DNA of 41,415 bases from an uncultured Clostridia bacterium (GCA_944386715.1 CALXCD010000015.1:1-41415), one strand, 5' to 3'. Shown: positions 1 through 8,863, numbered from the stretch's first letter. The notes: generated by a model not told the origin, from the letters alone. Translations and numbers: made by a program.

Positions 1-355
1 CTCCCGTAGGAGTCTGGGCCGTATCTCAGTCCCAATGTGGCCGTTCAACCTCTCAGTCCGGCTACTGATCGTCGCCTAGGTGAGCCTTTACCCCACCTAC
101 TAGCTAATCAGACGCAAGCCCATCTATCAGCGGATTTCTCCTTTCCCTTTTGCAACATGCGTTGCTAAGGCATATGCGGTATTAGCAGTCATTTCTAACT
201 GTTGTTCCCCTCTGATAGGCAGGTTGCTTACGTGTTACTCACCAGTCCGCCACTAACCGCTCCAATAGTAAACTAATGGTTAAGTCCGTTCGACTTGCAT
301 GTCTTATGTGCGCCGCCAGCGTTTATCCTGAGCCAGGATCAAACTCTCTTGTTCT
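1..355 (-). rRNA. rrs: 16S ribosomal RNA, 5' part (truncated by window edge)
   Basis: The reverse complement carries the universal 16S start AGAGTTTGATCCTGGCTCAG (337-347 outward) and runs through the conserved V1-V2 flanks to the CTCCTACGGGAG site at the window edge. Only about the first 350 bases are present; the rest of the operon lies left of the window. The 5' end is estimated, about eight bases upstream of AGAGTTTGATC. Transcription comes from the tandem promoters at 702-1021. Confidence 0.97.
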
Positions 356-701
356 TCGGCTTACAATAAACTTCGTATTGCTGTGTCAGATTTCGTCATC
401 ATTTGTTCGATGTACATTTAGTACTATCTCACAAATTCTTCCTCATCTTCCTCGCACTGCTCGTTTCTTCTAAGCCTTTATCTCTAATTTATATTAATCT
501 TTTTGGATTTTTATAAATCTTACTCAAAAGTTTTTTCAAGCTCTTTTAAACTTCTTCTTTTTTTGCTAAAAATTTTTAAAAAATTTACTTCTTCGGTACT
601 TCTTTCTTTTTGAAAGATTTACCGCTTCGGTTTATTCTCTAAAGGATTTTATTGTTTACTTTTCAATGTACTTTTTTGTTCTGCTCCGCAGAACGATTTG
701 C

Positions 702-730
702 ATTATACAATACCTTTTTCTTTTTGTCAA
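702..730 (-). promoter_or_regulatory. rRNA promoter, gene-proximal
   Basis: On the minus strand the -35 is a perfect TTGACA (725-730) and the -10 a perfect TATAAT (702-707), with a 17-base spacer. This is a consensus sigma-A promoter facing the 16S gene. Confidence 0.85.
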
Positions 731-887
731 TACTTTTCGACAATTTTTTTAAAATTATTTTTTACCTTATTTTGAGGCAAAATAAAAAACTAGTAATGTT
801 GCTTTTATTTTATTCTTTGAGTATTAGTTTTATTACTAATTCTTATGTTTATTTTTTTATTTTTTGTCTGTTGCAAGGTACTTCTTT

Positions 888-916
888 ATATTAGCATTTT
901 TCTTTCCTAAAGTCAA
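888..916 (-). promoter_or_regulatory. rRNA promoter, middle
   Basis: Minus-strand TTGACT (911-916), 17-base spacer, TAATAT (888-893). It is the second of three evenly oriented promoters upstream of 16S. Confidence 0.75.
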
Positions 917-992
917 TACTTTTTTCGAAAAATTTATTGGAAATTTTATGCTATTTTTTCTTGTTCTCAGGTATATTTCTTAATGCTTATTC

Positions 993-1021
993 ATAATAAC
1001 ATTTTCAACTGTTTATGTCAA
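993..1021 (-). promoter_or_regulatory. rRNA promoter, distal
   Basis: Minus-strand TTGACA (1016-1021), 17-base spacer, TATTAT (993-998). It is the third tandem promoter, starting just past the end of ylmC. Confidence 0.7.
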
Positions 1022-1073
1022 TAGTTTTTTGAAAATTTTTTTAACTTTTTTTTGAAGTTATTTACGTACATTT

Positions 1074-1307
1074 TTATATCTCTACTAAAATCAAATCATC
1101 TCCTATACATTTTATATTTTGCCAAGGAATTATAATGTCGTTTCCTTGGTTGAACATATTTAACAATTTGTTGCTTCCTGGTACAATAATAGATGTTATC
1201 ATCCCTGTTTCTAAATCTGCACAGACATCTTGTACATATCCTAACCTTTTTCCATTTGTAATGTTTACTACTTCTTTGTGTTTAAAATCTAATCCTTTAT
1301 CTTGCAT
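1074..1307 (-). CDS. ylmC: YlmC/YmxH family sporulation protein (PRC-barrel)
   Basis: A 77-residue protein that is one PRC-barrel-like domain: a beta-rich core with VVNITNGKRLGYVQDV near the N-terminus and IIIPWQNIKCIGDDLILVE at the C-terminus. The family is widespread in spore formers and usually lies near sigE/sigG, as it does here; its molecular role is poorly defined. The ATG at 1307 follows AAGGAGG at a good distance, so the start is secure. It lies last in the sporulation series, about 340 bases after sigG, and reads toward the rRNA promoters. Confidence 0.85.
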   Translation of the reverse strand: MQDKGLDFKHKEVVNITNGKRLGYVQDVCADLETGMITSIIVPGSNKLLNMFNQGNDIIIPWQNIKCIGDDLILVEI

Positions 1308-1393
1308 TTTTTCCTCCTTATCAATCTTTTAACTTTTTTTCTTCTATTATATATATTCATTTCTTTTTTATAATTGACAAAATATTTATCTTT

Positions 1394-1434
1394 TTATCCA
1401 AAAGGAGGAGATGCAAAATGCATTCTCCTCCTTT
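1394..1434. terminator. Strong GC-containing hairpin downstream of sigG and the mini-ORF
   Basis: A near-perfect inverted repeat (CCAAAAGGAGGA paired with TCCTCCTTTTGG plus an inner TGCA/TGCA pair). It follows the 14-codon ORF at 1449-1493 on the minus strand. No long U tract follows on either strand, so it may be a terminator of an atypical kind or an RNA element. The stem contains a perfect ribosome binding sequence on both strands. Confidence 0.5.
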
Positions 1435-1448
1435 TGGTTGTCAGGAAT

Positions 1449-1493
1449 TTATAAAATTGCTTTTATCTCTTTTACTTCTAATCTGATTTCCAT
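1449..1493 (-). CDS. Candidate 14-residue mini-protein between sigG and ylmC
   Basis: The minus strand has AAAAGGAGGA (1501-1510), then ATG at 1493 and a 14-codon frame encoding MEIRLEVKEIKAIL before TAA. The ribosome binding site is as good as any in the window. The frame is followed within 20 bases by the strong hairpin at 1394-1434. The 341-base gap 1308-1648 otherwise shows nothing. It could be a real small protein, a leader peptide or chance; I recognise no family. Confidence 0.35.
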   Translation of the reverse strand: MEIRLEVKEIKAIL

Positions 1494-1648
1494 GACAATT
1501 TCCTCCTTTTGTCTTGTCATTGCAAAAAGAACATTATTTTATTTTCTCTTTGTGGTGCTTATGAATAGTTACAAATGGACATAACGTCCTTATTTATATT
1601 GTAATGTTTTCTAGTTCTTTTGAAAATGTTTTTTACATAAACAGTTGA

Positions 1649-2425
1649 TTACTTATATAGTCTTTTAATATGTTGCATCGCATTTTTTTCTAAACGAGAT
1701 ACCTGTGCTTGGGAAATTCCAATTTCTTCAGCCACCTCCATTTGTGTTCTGCCATCAAAAAACCTTTTCTTTACAATCATTTTTTCTTTTTCATTTAATT
1801 TTTCTAGCGCTCCTGCAATTGTCATATTTTCTGCCCATAATTCATCTGTATTTTTTCTGTCTTTTACTTGGTCCATCACATAGATACTTTCTGAACCATC
1901 ATTATAAACTGGCTCTTGCAAAGAAATTGGGTCTTGAATGGCATCAAAACTGATGGCAACTTCTTCTATTGGTACTTCTAATTCTTTTGCAATTTCTTCT
2001 ATAGTAGGTTCTTTTCCATGTTCTTTTGTATATCTTTCTCTTACTTGAATAGCTTTATATGCTAAATCTCTTACAGAACGACTAACACGTATACTATTAT
2101 TGTCTCTTAGATATCTCTTTACTTCTCCTATAATCATTGGTACAGCATAAGTGCTAAATTGTACATTTTGACTCAAATCGAAATTGTCTATCGCTTTAAT
2201 TAATCCAACACATCCAACTTGAAATAAATCGTCTGCCGATTCTCCTCTACCATAAAATCTTTGTATGATACTTAATACTAATCTTAAATTTCCATTAATA
2301 AATGTTTGTCTTGCTTCTTTATCTCCTTCTTTTATTTTGATAAAAAGTTCTTCTTTTTCTTTTTTTGATAGCAATGGTAGTTTTGCAGTATTGACTCCAC
2401 ATATTTCTACTTTGTTGTTTAACAA
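1649..2425 (-). CDS. sigG: Forespore sigma factor SigG
   Basis: 258 residues, the normal length for the late forespore sigma factor that directs RNA polymerase to spore maturation genes. Visible: the SigG-type N-terminus with EICGVNTAKLPLL, region 2 core DLFQVGCVGLIKAIDNFD (about 67-83), QFSTYAVPMIIGEVKRYLRD (89-108), and a C-terminal region 4.2 helix-turn-helix from about 229 with ISQAQVSRLEK. The start is TTG (2423-2425), chosen because AAAAGGAGG lies eight bases upstream. It follows sigE in the conserved spoIIGA-sigE-sigG order. Confidence 0.95.
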   Translation of the reverse strand: MLNNKVEICGVNTAKLPLLSKKEKEELFIKIKEGDKEARQTFINGNLRLVLSIIQRFYGRGESADDLFQVGCVGLIKAIDNFDLSQNVQFSTYAVPMIIGEVKRYLRDNNSIRVSRSVRDLAYKAIQVRERYTKEHGKEPTIEEIAKELEVPIEEVAISFDAIQDPISLQEPVYNDGSESIYVMDQVKDRKNTDELWAENMTIAGALEKLNEKEKMIVKKRFFDGRTQMEVAEEIGISQAQVSRLEKNAMQHIKRLYK

Positions 2426-2513
2426 AAGAAAAACCTCCTTTTAGAAATTACTTATTTCTAGTATTTCCAAAATTAGGTTTATTATGCTTTCATTTTATTT
2501 TTTGCAAATAATA

Positions 2514-3252
2514 TTATCCAATTTTACTTGTAATCTCTTTTTTCATTTTGTTAATAATCTTCTTTTCTAGTCTAGAAATATAGCTTTGTGAAATTCCGAA
2601 GTTCATCTGCTACTTCTTTTTGCGTCTTTTCTTTTCCTGTTAAAAATCCAAATCTCATTTCCATGATGTTTTTTTCTCTTTCATTTAATTTGGAAATAGA
2701 ACTTTTTAATAATGTTTTATCCACTTCATCTTCTAAATTTCTAGAAGTAATGTCTGGTTCTGTTCCTAAAATATCAGATAGCAACAATTCGTTACCATCT
2801 CCATCTTTATTTAATGGTTCATCAATTGAAATTTCTCCTTTTATCTTATTATTTTTTCTTAGAAACATTAATATTTCATTTTCAATACATCTTGAAGCAT
2901 ACGTAGCTAATTTTATTTTTTTATCAGAATTGAACGTGTTGACTCCTTTCATTAATCCTATTGTTCCAATAGAAATTAAATCTTCTATTCCAATTCCTGT
3001 ATTTTCAAACTTTTTTGCAATATATACTACTAGTCTTAAATTTCTTTCTACTAGTTTTTGTCTTATTTCCAAATTATTTTCTTCTGATAATTGATGAATT
3101 AATTCTTCCTCTTCTTCTGGAGAAAGTGGTGGTGGAAGAGTTTGACTTCCTGCAATATAGAAAATAGGAAGATATTCTATTTCCTCTTTATCATTTAAAT
3201 ATTTTGCACAAATGATATTAATACTATTTTTTATTTTTTCTACAAAATTCAC
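2514..3252 (-). CDS. sigE: Pro-sigma-E (SigE), requires +1 frameshift at CGG
   Basis: Mother-cell sporulation sigma factor, made as an inactive precursor. The N-terminus carries the hydrophobic pro-sequence and the conserved [14 protein letters not shown] (from about 39), region 2 at [17 protein letters not shown] (91-107), then region 4. In the zero frame the protein ends at 226 residues with a wrong tail (stop at 2572). At codon 219 the frame reads GAA CTT CGG AAT; skipping one base gives GAA CTT GGA ATT, continuing as [13 protein letters not shown], the expected region 4.2 recognition helix, for a total of 245 residues. The start is GTG at 3252, overlapping the spoIIGA stop, so translation is probably coupled. 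Confidence 0.9.
2596..2598 (-). other. +1 frameshift site CGG in sigE
   Basis: In-frame CGG, preceded by CTT and followed by AAT. One base must be skipped here to recover the sigma region 4.2 helix-turn-helix. The zero frame hits a stop eight codons later. Confidence 0.85.
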
Positions 3253-4155
3253 TTTTCTGTCCTCCCTTCTAATAATGGCATTCCTACTAATGCTCTATAT
3301 TCCCCTTTTTTTGTTAAAGATTTATTATATATTCCAATCATAATTTTTTCTTTTTTGATTGTTTCTTCTTCTTTTTCTATCATGATATATTCTGGTTTAA
3401 TTCCTAATAACATTCCATTTTGTTTTCCTAAAGAAGAAAATGGAATTAGTTTTAATCTTGTTATGTACTTTTCCCTTATTTTTTCTGGGATTTTTTCGAA
3501 ATCACCTCCGTATGATATTTTCTAAATTATTTAAAATTTCTTTTGGCATACACTCATAAAGCAAAGTATGTTCTACGACAATAACAGGTGTGTTGCTAAT
3601 AGGTTCTTTTAATAAGTTTCCTGAATCTATCATGGCATTGGTTTCTATTTCTTTTTCGTTCAGTCTAATTTTTATTTTACAATACATATCTTTAGTAGAA
3701 AATCTAGATTTCACTATTTTAAATGCCGCAATTACAATAATAAATGCAATAATTGCTCCTAGTAATACTGTCTTTAAAGGATAAGTACCTAAAAACAATC
3801 CATTTTTCATTAAAATGTCTTGTGGTTTTATAATATAGATAAAAGCAAATGCTGCTCCTCCAAATACAAAGGATATTAAATAAAATAGTAATAAATCTTT
3901 TCCTATTTGTTTTACATTCGGTGCATTAAACGCAATATATACCATTAAGATAGATAATACTAATTTTAAAATAATATTGGTATATATTTCAAAACTTGAT
4001 ATGTATGTTAGTAATGAATACATAGCACCCAGTAAACTTGCCAAGATAAGTCTTACTTTTTTTATTTTTCTTTTTAGGACTAAACCTGTAGCATATAATA
4101 TAATGAAATTCATAATTAAATTTTCTATTAATATAACGTCTATGTAGATTGTCAT
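3249..4155 (-). CDS. spoIIGA: Sigma-E processing protease SpoIIGA, requires +1 frameshift at CGG
   Basis: Membrane-embedded aspartic protease that cleaves the SigE pro-sequence. The N-terminal half has about five membrane segments beginning [20 protein letters not shown]. The catalytic motif MIDSGN puts Asp at residue 177. The zero frame stops at 3502 after 217 residues, losing the C-terminal part of the protease domain. It reads ATC ATA CGG AGG TGA; skipping one base at CGG gives GGA GGT GAT TTC and another 85 codons, including [18 protein letters not shown], to TGA at 3249. The total is 301 residues, the usual family length. The stop overlaps the sigE GTG. A terminator at 4219-4261 separates it from ftsZ. 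Confidence 0.9.
3508..3510 (-). other. +1 frameshift site CGG in spoIIGA
   Basis: In-frame CGG, preceded by ATA and followed by AGG TGA. The bases GGAGGTGAT at the site also look like a ribosome binding sequence, a known stimulator of +1 shifting in prfB; that may be coincidence here. The zero-frame stop follows two codons later. Confidence 0.85.
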
Positions 4156-4218
4156 GGCATCACCTGTATCCAGTATTGTACTACTTTCGTTTTGAAAATG
4201 TTGTCTTTTCTTATTGGC

Positions 4219-4261
4219 GAAAAAAAGAAATAATCGGTAATTTTCGATTATTTCTTTTTTC
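4219..4261 (-). terminator. Terminator after ftsZ
   Basis: Inverted repeat of about 17 bases (GAAAAAAAGAAATAATCG paired with CGATTATTTCTTTTTTC) around an 8-base loop, with a T run on both strands. It lies between the ftsZ stop and the spoIIGA start and probably ends the division operon. Confidence 0.75.
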
Positions 4262-4313
4262 TTCTTATTTATATTATGTCTGAACTTATTTCAATTTGTC
4301 TAATTATTTTTTA

Positions 4314-5432
4314 TTACATATTTTTATTTTTATTTTTTCTTAAAAAAGAAGGGATGTCTAAATCGTTTTGTGAATTACTTACTTCTGAACTTGATGGAAT
4401 AGAATTGATTTTCTTTTCCCAAGTTTTGGATACAATATTATCCACGCCTATACTTGAAACAGGTTCTGTTTTCTCAAATCCAGTTGCAATAACTGTAATT
4501 TGAATTTCATCTTCCATGGTAGGATCTGTTACTGTACCAAATATAATATTAGCTTCTGGATCTACACTGCGTTGTACTAGCTCTGCAGCTGTATTTACTT
4601 CATGTAATCCTAAATCATCTCCACCTGTAATATTGATGATAACTCCTTTTGCTCCTTCGATAGAGGTTTCTAGTAATGGACTTTGAATTGCTTCTTTTGC
4701 AGCATCTTCTGCTCTATTTTCCCCTGATGCACGACCTACTCCCATATGTGCCATTCCTTGGTTTAGCATGATTGTTTTTACATCTGCAAAGTCTAAGTTA
4801 ACAAGTCCTGGTATTGCAATTAAGTCTGAAATACCTTGTACACCTTGTCTTAAAACATCATCTGCTTGTTTAAAAGCTTCAATAATAGATGTTTTTCTAT
4901 CAATTATTTGTAATAATTTATCATTTGGAATTACTACTAATGTATCTACTTTTCCTTTTAAGCTTTCTATTCCACGTTCTGCTTGTGATAGTCTTTTCTT
5001 TCCTTCAAATGTAAATGGTTTTGTCACTACTCCTATAGTTAAGATTCCCATTTCTTTTGCAGCTTGTGCTACTACTGGTGCTGCTCCTGTACCTGTTCCT
5101 CCTCCCATTCCGGCGGTAACAAATACCATATCTGCTCCTCTTAATACTTCTGCTACTTCTGATTTACTTTCTTCTGCTGATTGTGCACCTACATCTGGAT
5201 TTGCTCCTGCTCCTAATCCTCTTGTTATTTTTTCTCCTATTTGGATTTTTGTATTTGCTTTGGATGTTTGAAGTGCTTGTCTATCTGTATTAACAGCAAT
5301 AAAATCTACTCCTTTTATTCCTGCATCAATCATTCTATTGACAGCATTGTTTCCTGCTCCCCCTACACCTATAACTTTAATGGTGGCTGTTCCATCCATC
5401 ATTGAAATATTATCCTCATTGTAATCCATCAT
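4314..5432 (-). CDS. ftsZ: Cell division protein FtsZ
   Basis: Tubulin-like GTPase that forms the cytokinetic ring. 372 residues. The tubulin signature GGGTGTG is at 110-116, the N-terminal nucleotide loop [17 protein letters not shown] at 18-34, and VNTDRQAL follows. The C-terminal tail LDIPSFLRK is the conserved peptide that binds FtsA and other partners. Two adjacent ATGs are possible starts; GGGAGG lies just upstream. It is directly downstream of ftsA, separated by a 111-base gap with two hairpins. Confidence 0.97.
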   Translation of the reverse strand: MMDYNEDNISMMDGTATIKVIGVGGAGNNAVNRMIDAGIKGVDFIAVNTDRQALQTSKANTKIQIGEKITRGLGAGANPDVGAQSAEESKSEVAEVLRGADMVFVTAGMGGGTGTGAAPVVAQAAKEMGILTIGVVTKPFTFEGKKRLSQAERGIESLKGKVDTLVVIPNDKLLQIIDRKTSIIEAFKQADDVLRQGVQGISDLIAIPGLVNLDFADVKTIMLNQGMAHMGVGRASGENRAEDAAKEAIQSPLLETSIEGAKGVIINITGGDDLGLHEVNTAAELVQRSVDPEANIIFGTVTDPTMEDEIQITVIATGFEKTEPVSSIGVDNIVSKTWEKKINSIPSSSEVSNSQNDLDIPSFLRKNKNKNM

Positions 5433-5472
5433 TTAGTTTTTCCTCCCTTACTACCTATATATCTATCTAGTA

Positions 5473-5523
5473 TGCAAAACTTTCGATTTGCATGTGTTAT
5501 CCGTGTTTTTTCTCACGGTTAAC
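5473..5523. other. Two adjacent hairpins between ftsA and ftsZ
   Basis: TGCAAA/TTTGCA (about 5473-5492) and a stem with CCGTG/CACGG extended by GTTA/TAAC (about 5496-5523). Neither has a T run. They could be mRNA processing or stability elements that set the FtsA:FtsZ ratio (inference). Confidence 0.4.
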
Positions 5524-5543
5524 GTTTAAAATTAATAACAATA

Positions 5544-6773
5544 TTATGAATAAAAAAATTCTTTGATTCTTTCTATTATGGTTTTAATAAAACTTTCATT
5601 ACTTTGTGTATCAATGCTGCTAGATACGGTTTTTGCAAATGGTCTTGCCGCAATATATCTTACTAATGCATAGCTTGTTCGATAAGTTGGCTTTACTGTA
5701 CTAATGGCTCTTCCTGTTGATATTTTTACAGGTATGTTTAGTATTATTTTTCCTGCTACGTCACTTTTATTGATATTTACAATTCCTTGCCCTGTTAATA
5801 CAACATTATTGATTTTAGATTTTATTCCTTGGCTTGTAATATCTTTATTAATGATAGAAAATATTTCTTCTATTCTAGCTTCTATGATTTCAATTAGTTC
5901 TGAACTTTTTATAATTTTATTTTTATTATTATCTTTACAAGTATTTAAAATAATTTCATTATCATTATCAATAAAAGATTTTAAAGCTAATCCATATTGC
6001 CTTTTTAGCTTATCTGCTTCTTCTTCTGATATGTTTAAAACAAGTGCAATATCATTTGTAATATTGTCTCCTCCCAATGGAATAGCATTGGTATAAATAA
6101 ATGTTGAACCCTCAAATACTCCTATGTCTGTATTTCCTGCTCCAATATCTAGAAGCATGATGTTATCATGCATTTCATTCTTATCTAAAATAAGGTTTCT
6201 TTCTGCTAATGTAACAGGGACAATTCCATCTATTTCTAATCCTGCTTTTTTAAAGATACTATTTAATTGTCTCACAAAATCTCTATCTGCTAAAATGATT
6301 TGTGCATTGATGGTAAAACTAGAGCTTAAATTTCCTACAGGGTCTGTTACTACTGTTCCATTTTCCAATATTATTTTGTCTGGTACAATGTCTACCAGTA
6401 CTTGCCCATCTGGAATTTCAATATCTTTTACCTGCATTATTGCATTTTGTACATCTCTTACTGATATTCCAGAGTATTTATCTTTTACTTCTTTTATGAT
6501 GCTGTTTTGTACTATGGTTACATAGTTTCCTGGAATTGTAACATAGGCTGAGTTGATTTTTAAGTTTGTTTCTTCTTCTGCATCTTTGATTGTTTTTGCA
6601 ATACTTAAGCTAATTTCTTCTTCATTTATTATTTTCCCTTTCTTTAGTCCACTACATTTATATGAGGTATTACATATAATTTCTACTTGTTCAAAATTGT
6701 TGACTTCACCTACTACTGTGCATACTTTGCTAGTTCCTATGTCAATACCTACTATGATATCTCCGATAGCCAA
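5544..6773 (-). CDS. ftsA: Cell division protein FtsA
   Basis: Actin-like membrane tether for FtsZ, 409 residues. Phosphate-1 motif IIVGIDIGTSKVCTVVGE at the N-terminus; the SHS2 subdomain includes AYVTIPGNY; phosphate-2 motif MLLDIGAGNTDIGVF; adenosine motif VVLTGQG. The C-terminal end is the expected amphipathic helix (IKTIIERIKEFFYS) that binds membrane. The start is TTG (6771-6773) with GGAGGAATTAAC upstream. It follows sbp and the DUF881 genes, the usual clostridial order. Confidence 0.95.
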   Translation of the reverse strand: MAIGDIIVGIDIGTSKVCTVVGEVNNFEQVEIICNTSYKCSGLKKGKIINEEEISLSIAKTIKDAEEETNLKINSAYVTIPGNYVTIVQNSIIKEVKDKYSGISVRDVQNAIMQVKDIEIPDGQVLVDIVPDKIILENGTVVTDPVGNLSSSFTINAQIILADRDFVRQLNSIFKKAGLEIDGIVPVTLAERNLILDKNEMHDNIMLLDIGAGNTDIGVFEGSTFIYTNAIPLGGDNITNDIALVLNISEEEADKLKRQYGLALKSFIDNDNEIILNTCKDNNKNKIIKSSELIEIIEARIEEIFSIINKDITSQGIKSKINNVVLTGQGIVNINKSDVAGKIILNIPVKISTGRAISTVKPTYRTSYALVRYIAARPFAKTVSSSIDTQSNESFIKTIIERIKEFFYS

Positions 6774-7014
6774 GTTAATTCCTCCATTTATTAGTATAAT
6801 TTTTCTAAGTGTATATATATTACATTTTCAGACAAATGTCAATAGAATTTGTAATATTTTTGTAATATCTTTGCAATATAGTTGTAATACTTTATTCTTT
6901 ATTTTTCCCGTTTTTAACTTAAAAATAAGAGTTTATCTTATTTTTTCTTGTCCTACTTTTTAGTTTCTTCGAAAAACTCTCTTTTTTTCTTATTTTCTTT
7001 TATTTTTATGTGAA

Positions 7015-7413
7015 TTATTTTTCTGCTACTTCTTTTTCAGTTGTTTTTTCTTTTTCTTCTTTTTTGATAAATTTATCAGACCATTTTTCCACATAATATC
7101 TTCTTATTGTTCCTAAGTTCATAAACATTCTCCAAACAAATACAACGATAGCTGCTAAATAAATATCTACATTTAATTTTTGTCCTAAAATAGTTAATAA
7201 AATTGCTAAAATAGCATTTCCAAAAAATCCGGAAATAAATATTTTTAAATCAAAATTCTTTTTTATAACAGAAGCAATTCCTCCAAATACAGAATCCAAT
7301 GCTGCTATAATGGCAATTGCTAGATAGCTAGAGTATGTATAAGATATCATAGGGGTATTCATTCCTATGATAGCTCCTAAAATACATCCTATTAATATGG
7401 CAACAAATATCAT
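7015..7413 (-). CDS. sbp: Small basic protein Sbp (DUF1290)
   Basis: 132 residues with about four hydrophobic segments (from FVAILIGCILGAIIGM through AAIVVFVWRMFMNLG) and a charged Lys/Glu-rich tail from about 110. The family is known from the division cluster between DUF881 genes and ftsA, as here; its molecular role is not established. AGGAGG precedes the ATG. It begins 13 bases after the end of the second DUF881 gene. Confidence 0.88.
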   Translation of the reverse strand: MIFVAILIGCILGAIIGMNTPMISYTYSSYLAIAIIAALDSVFGGIASVIKKNFDLKIFISGFFGNAILAILLTILGQKLNVDIYLAAIVVFVWRMFMNLGTIRRYYVEKWSDKFIKKEEKEKTTEKEVAEK

Positions 7414-7425
7414 CTTTGATTCCTC

Positions 7426-8122
7426 CTATTCTATATATTTTGTTTTTATTTCTCCATTATATTTGAGAATTTTTACTTTATTTGGTTTTTCAATTGTAAT
7501 ATCATGCCCTATTTTTTGCATGTTATCTACTGGTCCTCCATTTCCAATTAATGCACTTTCTAAATAGGTGGGATTTCCAATAGCTCTAATGATATAAGGA
7601 GCTACAATTCTTTGTCCGTTTACTTTGATAAAAGTATCACTTATAAATGCAATATATGACATATTGATAATTCTTTCATCATTTATACTGATAGCTTCTG
7701 CCCCTGCATTTTTTAGTTCATTTACAATATCTAGAAGGTCATTGGCATTAATAATCCCTGTTTCTTCTGTATTAGTTTCTCTTAATGTAATAACTATTCC
7801 TTCTCCTTCTACATCAGTATTTCCTAAAATAGTATTTGCTTGTTGTAACTCATTTTTTACTAATTCACTAGCTTCCATATCAGATTGTTCTTTATCTTTA
7901 TATTCTTGAATTTTTGCTCCGAATTTCTTCGTATTGTGCGTTGGTTTCTTCATATTTTTGTTTCCAATTAGCAAGTTCTGTTCTTAACTCTGTTTCTCTC
8001 ATATTCTCGATAGAAGTAATATCAGTCTCATTGACAATTTTAAATTGCATTGTCATTACCATTACTAGGGCAAAACATGCTATTCCTATTGTAATTGTCA
8101 TTGTTATTTTTCCTTTTTTCAT
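7426..8122 (-). CDS. DUF881 membrane-anchored protein, requires +1 frameshift at CGG
   Basis: Second of two DUF881 paralogues in the division cluster. Codons 1-67 (from ATG 8122) give a membrane anchor (about 8-26) and a coiled coil. The zero frame then reads GAA ATT CGG AGC and stops at 7898. Skipping one base gives ATT GGA GCA and the rest of DUF881: a coiled coil, then VEGEGIVITLRET, NELKNAGAEAISINDERI and INGQRIVAP-type core motifs (here VNGQRIVAP), ending at 7426. The sum is 231 residues, against 237 for the intact neighbour, which shares ELKNAGAEAIS and the same layout. An internal ATG at 7974 opens the second frame but would lack the membrane anchor. Confidence 0.88.
7919..7921 (-). 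other. +1 frameshift site CGG in second DUF881 gene
   Basis: In-frame CGG, preceded by ATT and followed by AGC. Skipping one base joins the coiled coil to the DUF881 core. The zero-frame stop is seven codons on. Confidence 0.85.
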
Positions 8123-8149
8123 TCTTTAGCCTCTCCCTCCTTGTCTTTT

Positions 8150-8863
8150 TTATTCTACATTTTTTAAATATTTAAAAGTCATTACTCCTGTATATTTAGG
8201 AATCGTTACACTATTGCTTTTTTCTGTTTTTACATCCACTCCATCGTCTTTCATTTTTTCTAAATATCCACCTGGTCTTGATAGATTAGCTAAATATTCT
8301 GGAAGTCCAATTGCTTTGATGACAAATGGTGAACCTACTCTTTCTCCATTAATATCAATAATATTTCCCGAACAGGAAATGCCGGTTGTGTTTACAATTC
8401 TTTGGTCATTTACACTGATAGCTTCTGCTCCTGCATTTTTTAATTCATTTACAACACTTAATATATCTAAATAATGTACGATTAGGTCATTAGGATTTAA
8501 AGTGGTTGGTATACTTTTTCCATCTGTTAATGTAATTATGATTCCTGGTCCTGTTACTTCTGTTGTTCCATTTATTTTATTAGCTTGTTTAATTTGGTTT
8601 TCCGCTTCTTCTAATTCTCCATTGTTTTGAGTTGCTTTTTCCCTCACCTTTTCTAATTCTGCTTGTGCTTTTTCTAAATCTTTGTATTTATTTTCATATC
8701 TTTCTTTATATTTTAATACTTCTGCACGTAAATTATTTTCTTCATAATTTTGACTAACAGTTGAATTTGTGTTTTTTACTGTTCTTAATTGTACTACAAT
8801 TCCTAAGGTCAAAGCAAAACACATTATACCTAATACAAGGCTAGTTTTTTTCTTATTTGTCAT
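8150..8863 (-). CDS. DUF881 membrane-anchored protein
   Basis: 237 residues: a single N-terminal membrane segment (about 8-26), a coiled coil rich in Glu/Lys (about 40-90), then the DUF881 core with TGPGIIITLTDGK, VNELKNAGAEAISVNDQRI and INGERVGSPFVIKAIG. The family is part of clostridial division clusters; its function is unknown. It is intact, unlike the following paralogue, and serves as the length standard for it. GAAAGG precedes the ATG. Confidence 0.9.
   Translation of the reverse strand: MTNKKKTSLVLGIMCFALTLGIVVQLRTVKNTNSTVSQNYEENNLRAEVLKYKERYENKYKDLEKAQAELEKVREKATQNNGELEEAENQIKQANKINGTTEVTGPGIIITLTDGKSIPTTLNPNDLIVHYLDILSVVNELKNAGAEAISVNDQRIVNTTGISCSGNIIDINGERVGSPFVIKAIGLPEYLANLSRPGGYLEKMKDDGVDVKTEKSNSVTIPKYTGVMTFKYLKNVE

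Larger units (their letters stand above)
356..1073 (-). promoter_or_regulatory. rRNA operon leader and promoter region, no gene
   Basis: This stretch of about 720 bases between the 16S 5' end and ylmC holds no convincing coding sequence. It is extremely T-rich on the plus strand. It contains three minus-strand promoters and, near 590-635, two imperfect copies of an ACCGAAGNNGTAAAT box in the transcribed leader. Short plus-strand open frames here are chance products of low complexity. Confidence 0.8.

Noticed and set aside
652..894. 80-residue open frame upstream of the rRNA gene
   Set aside because: Phe/Leu-rich low-complexity frame on the T-rich strand, overlapping two rRNA promoters and lacking a ribosome binding site.
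3502..3510. spoIIGA site as a copy of the prfB-type shift (ribosome-binding-like GGAGG, then a codon before UGA)
   Set aside because: The resemblance is real at this one site, but the other three sites lack the ribosome-binding-like sequence and the stop; only CGGA is common to all four.
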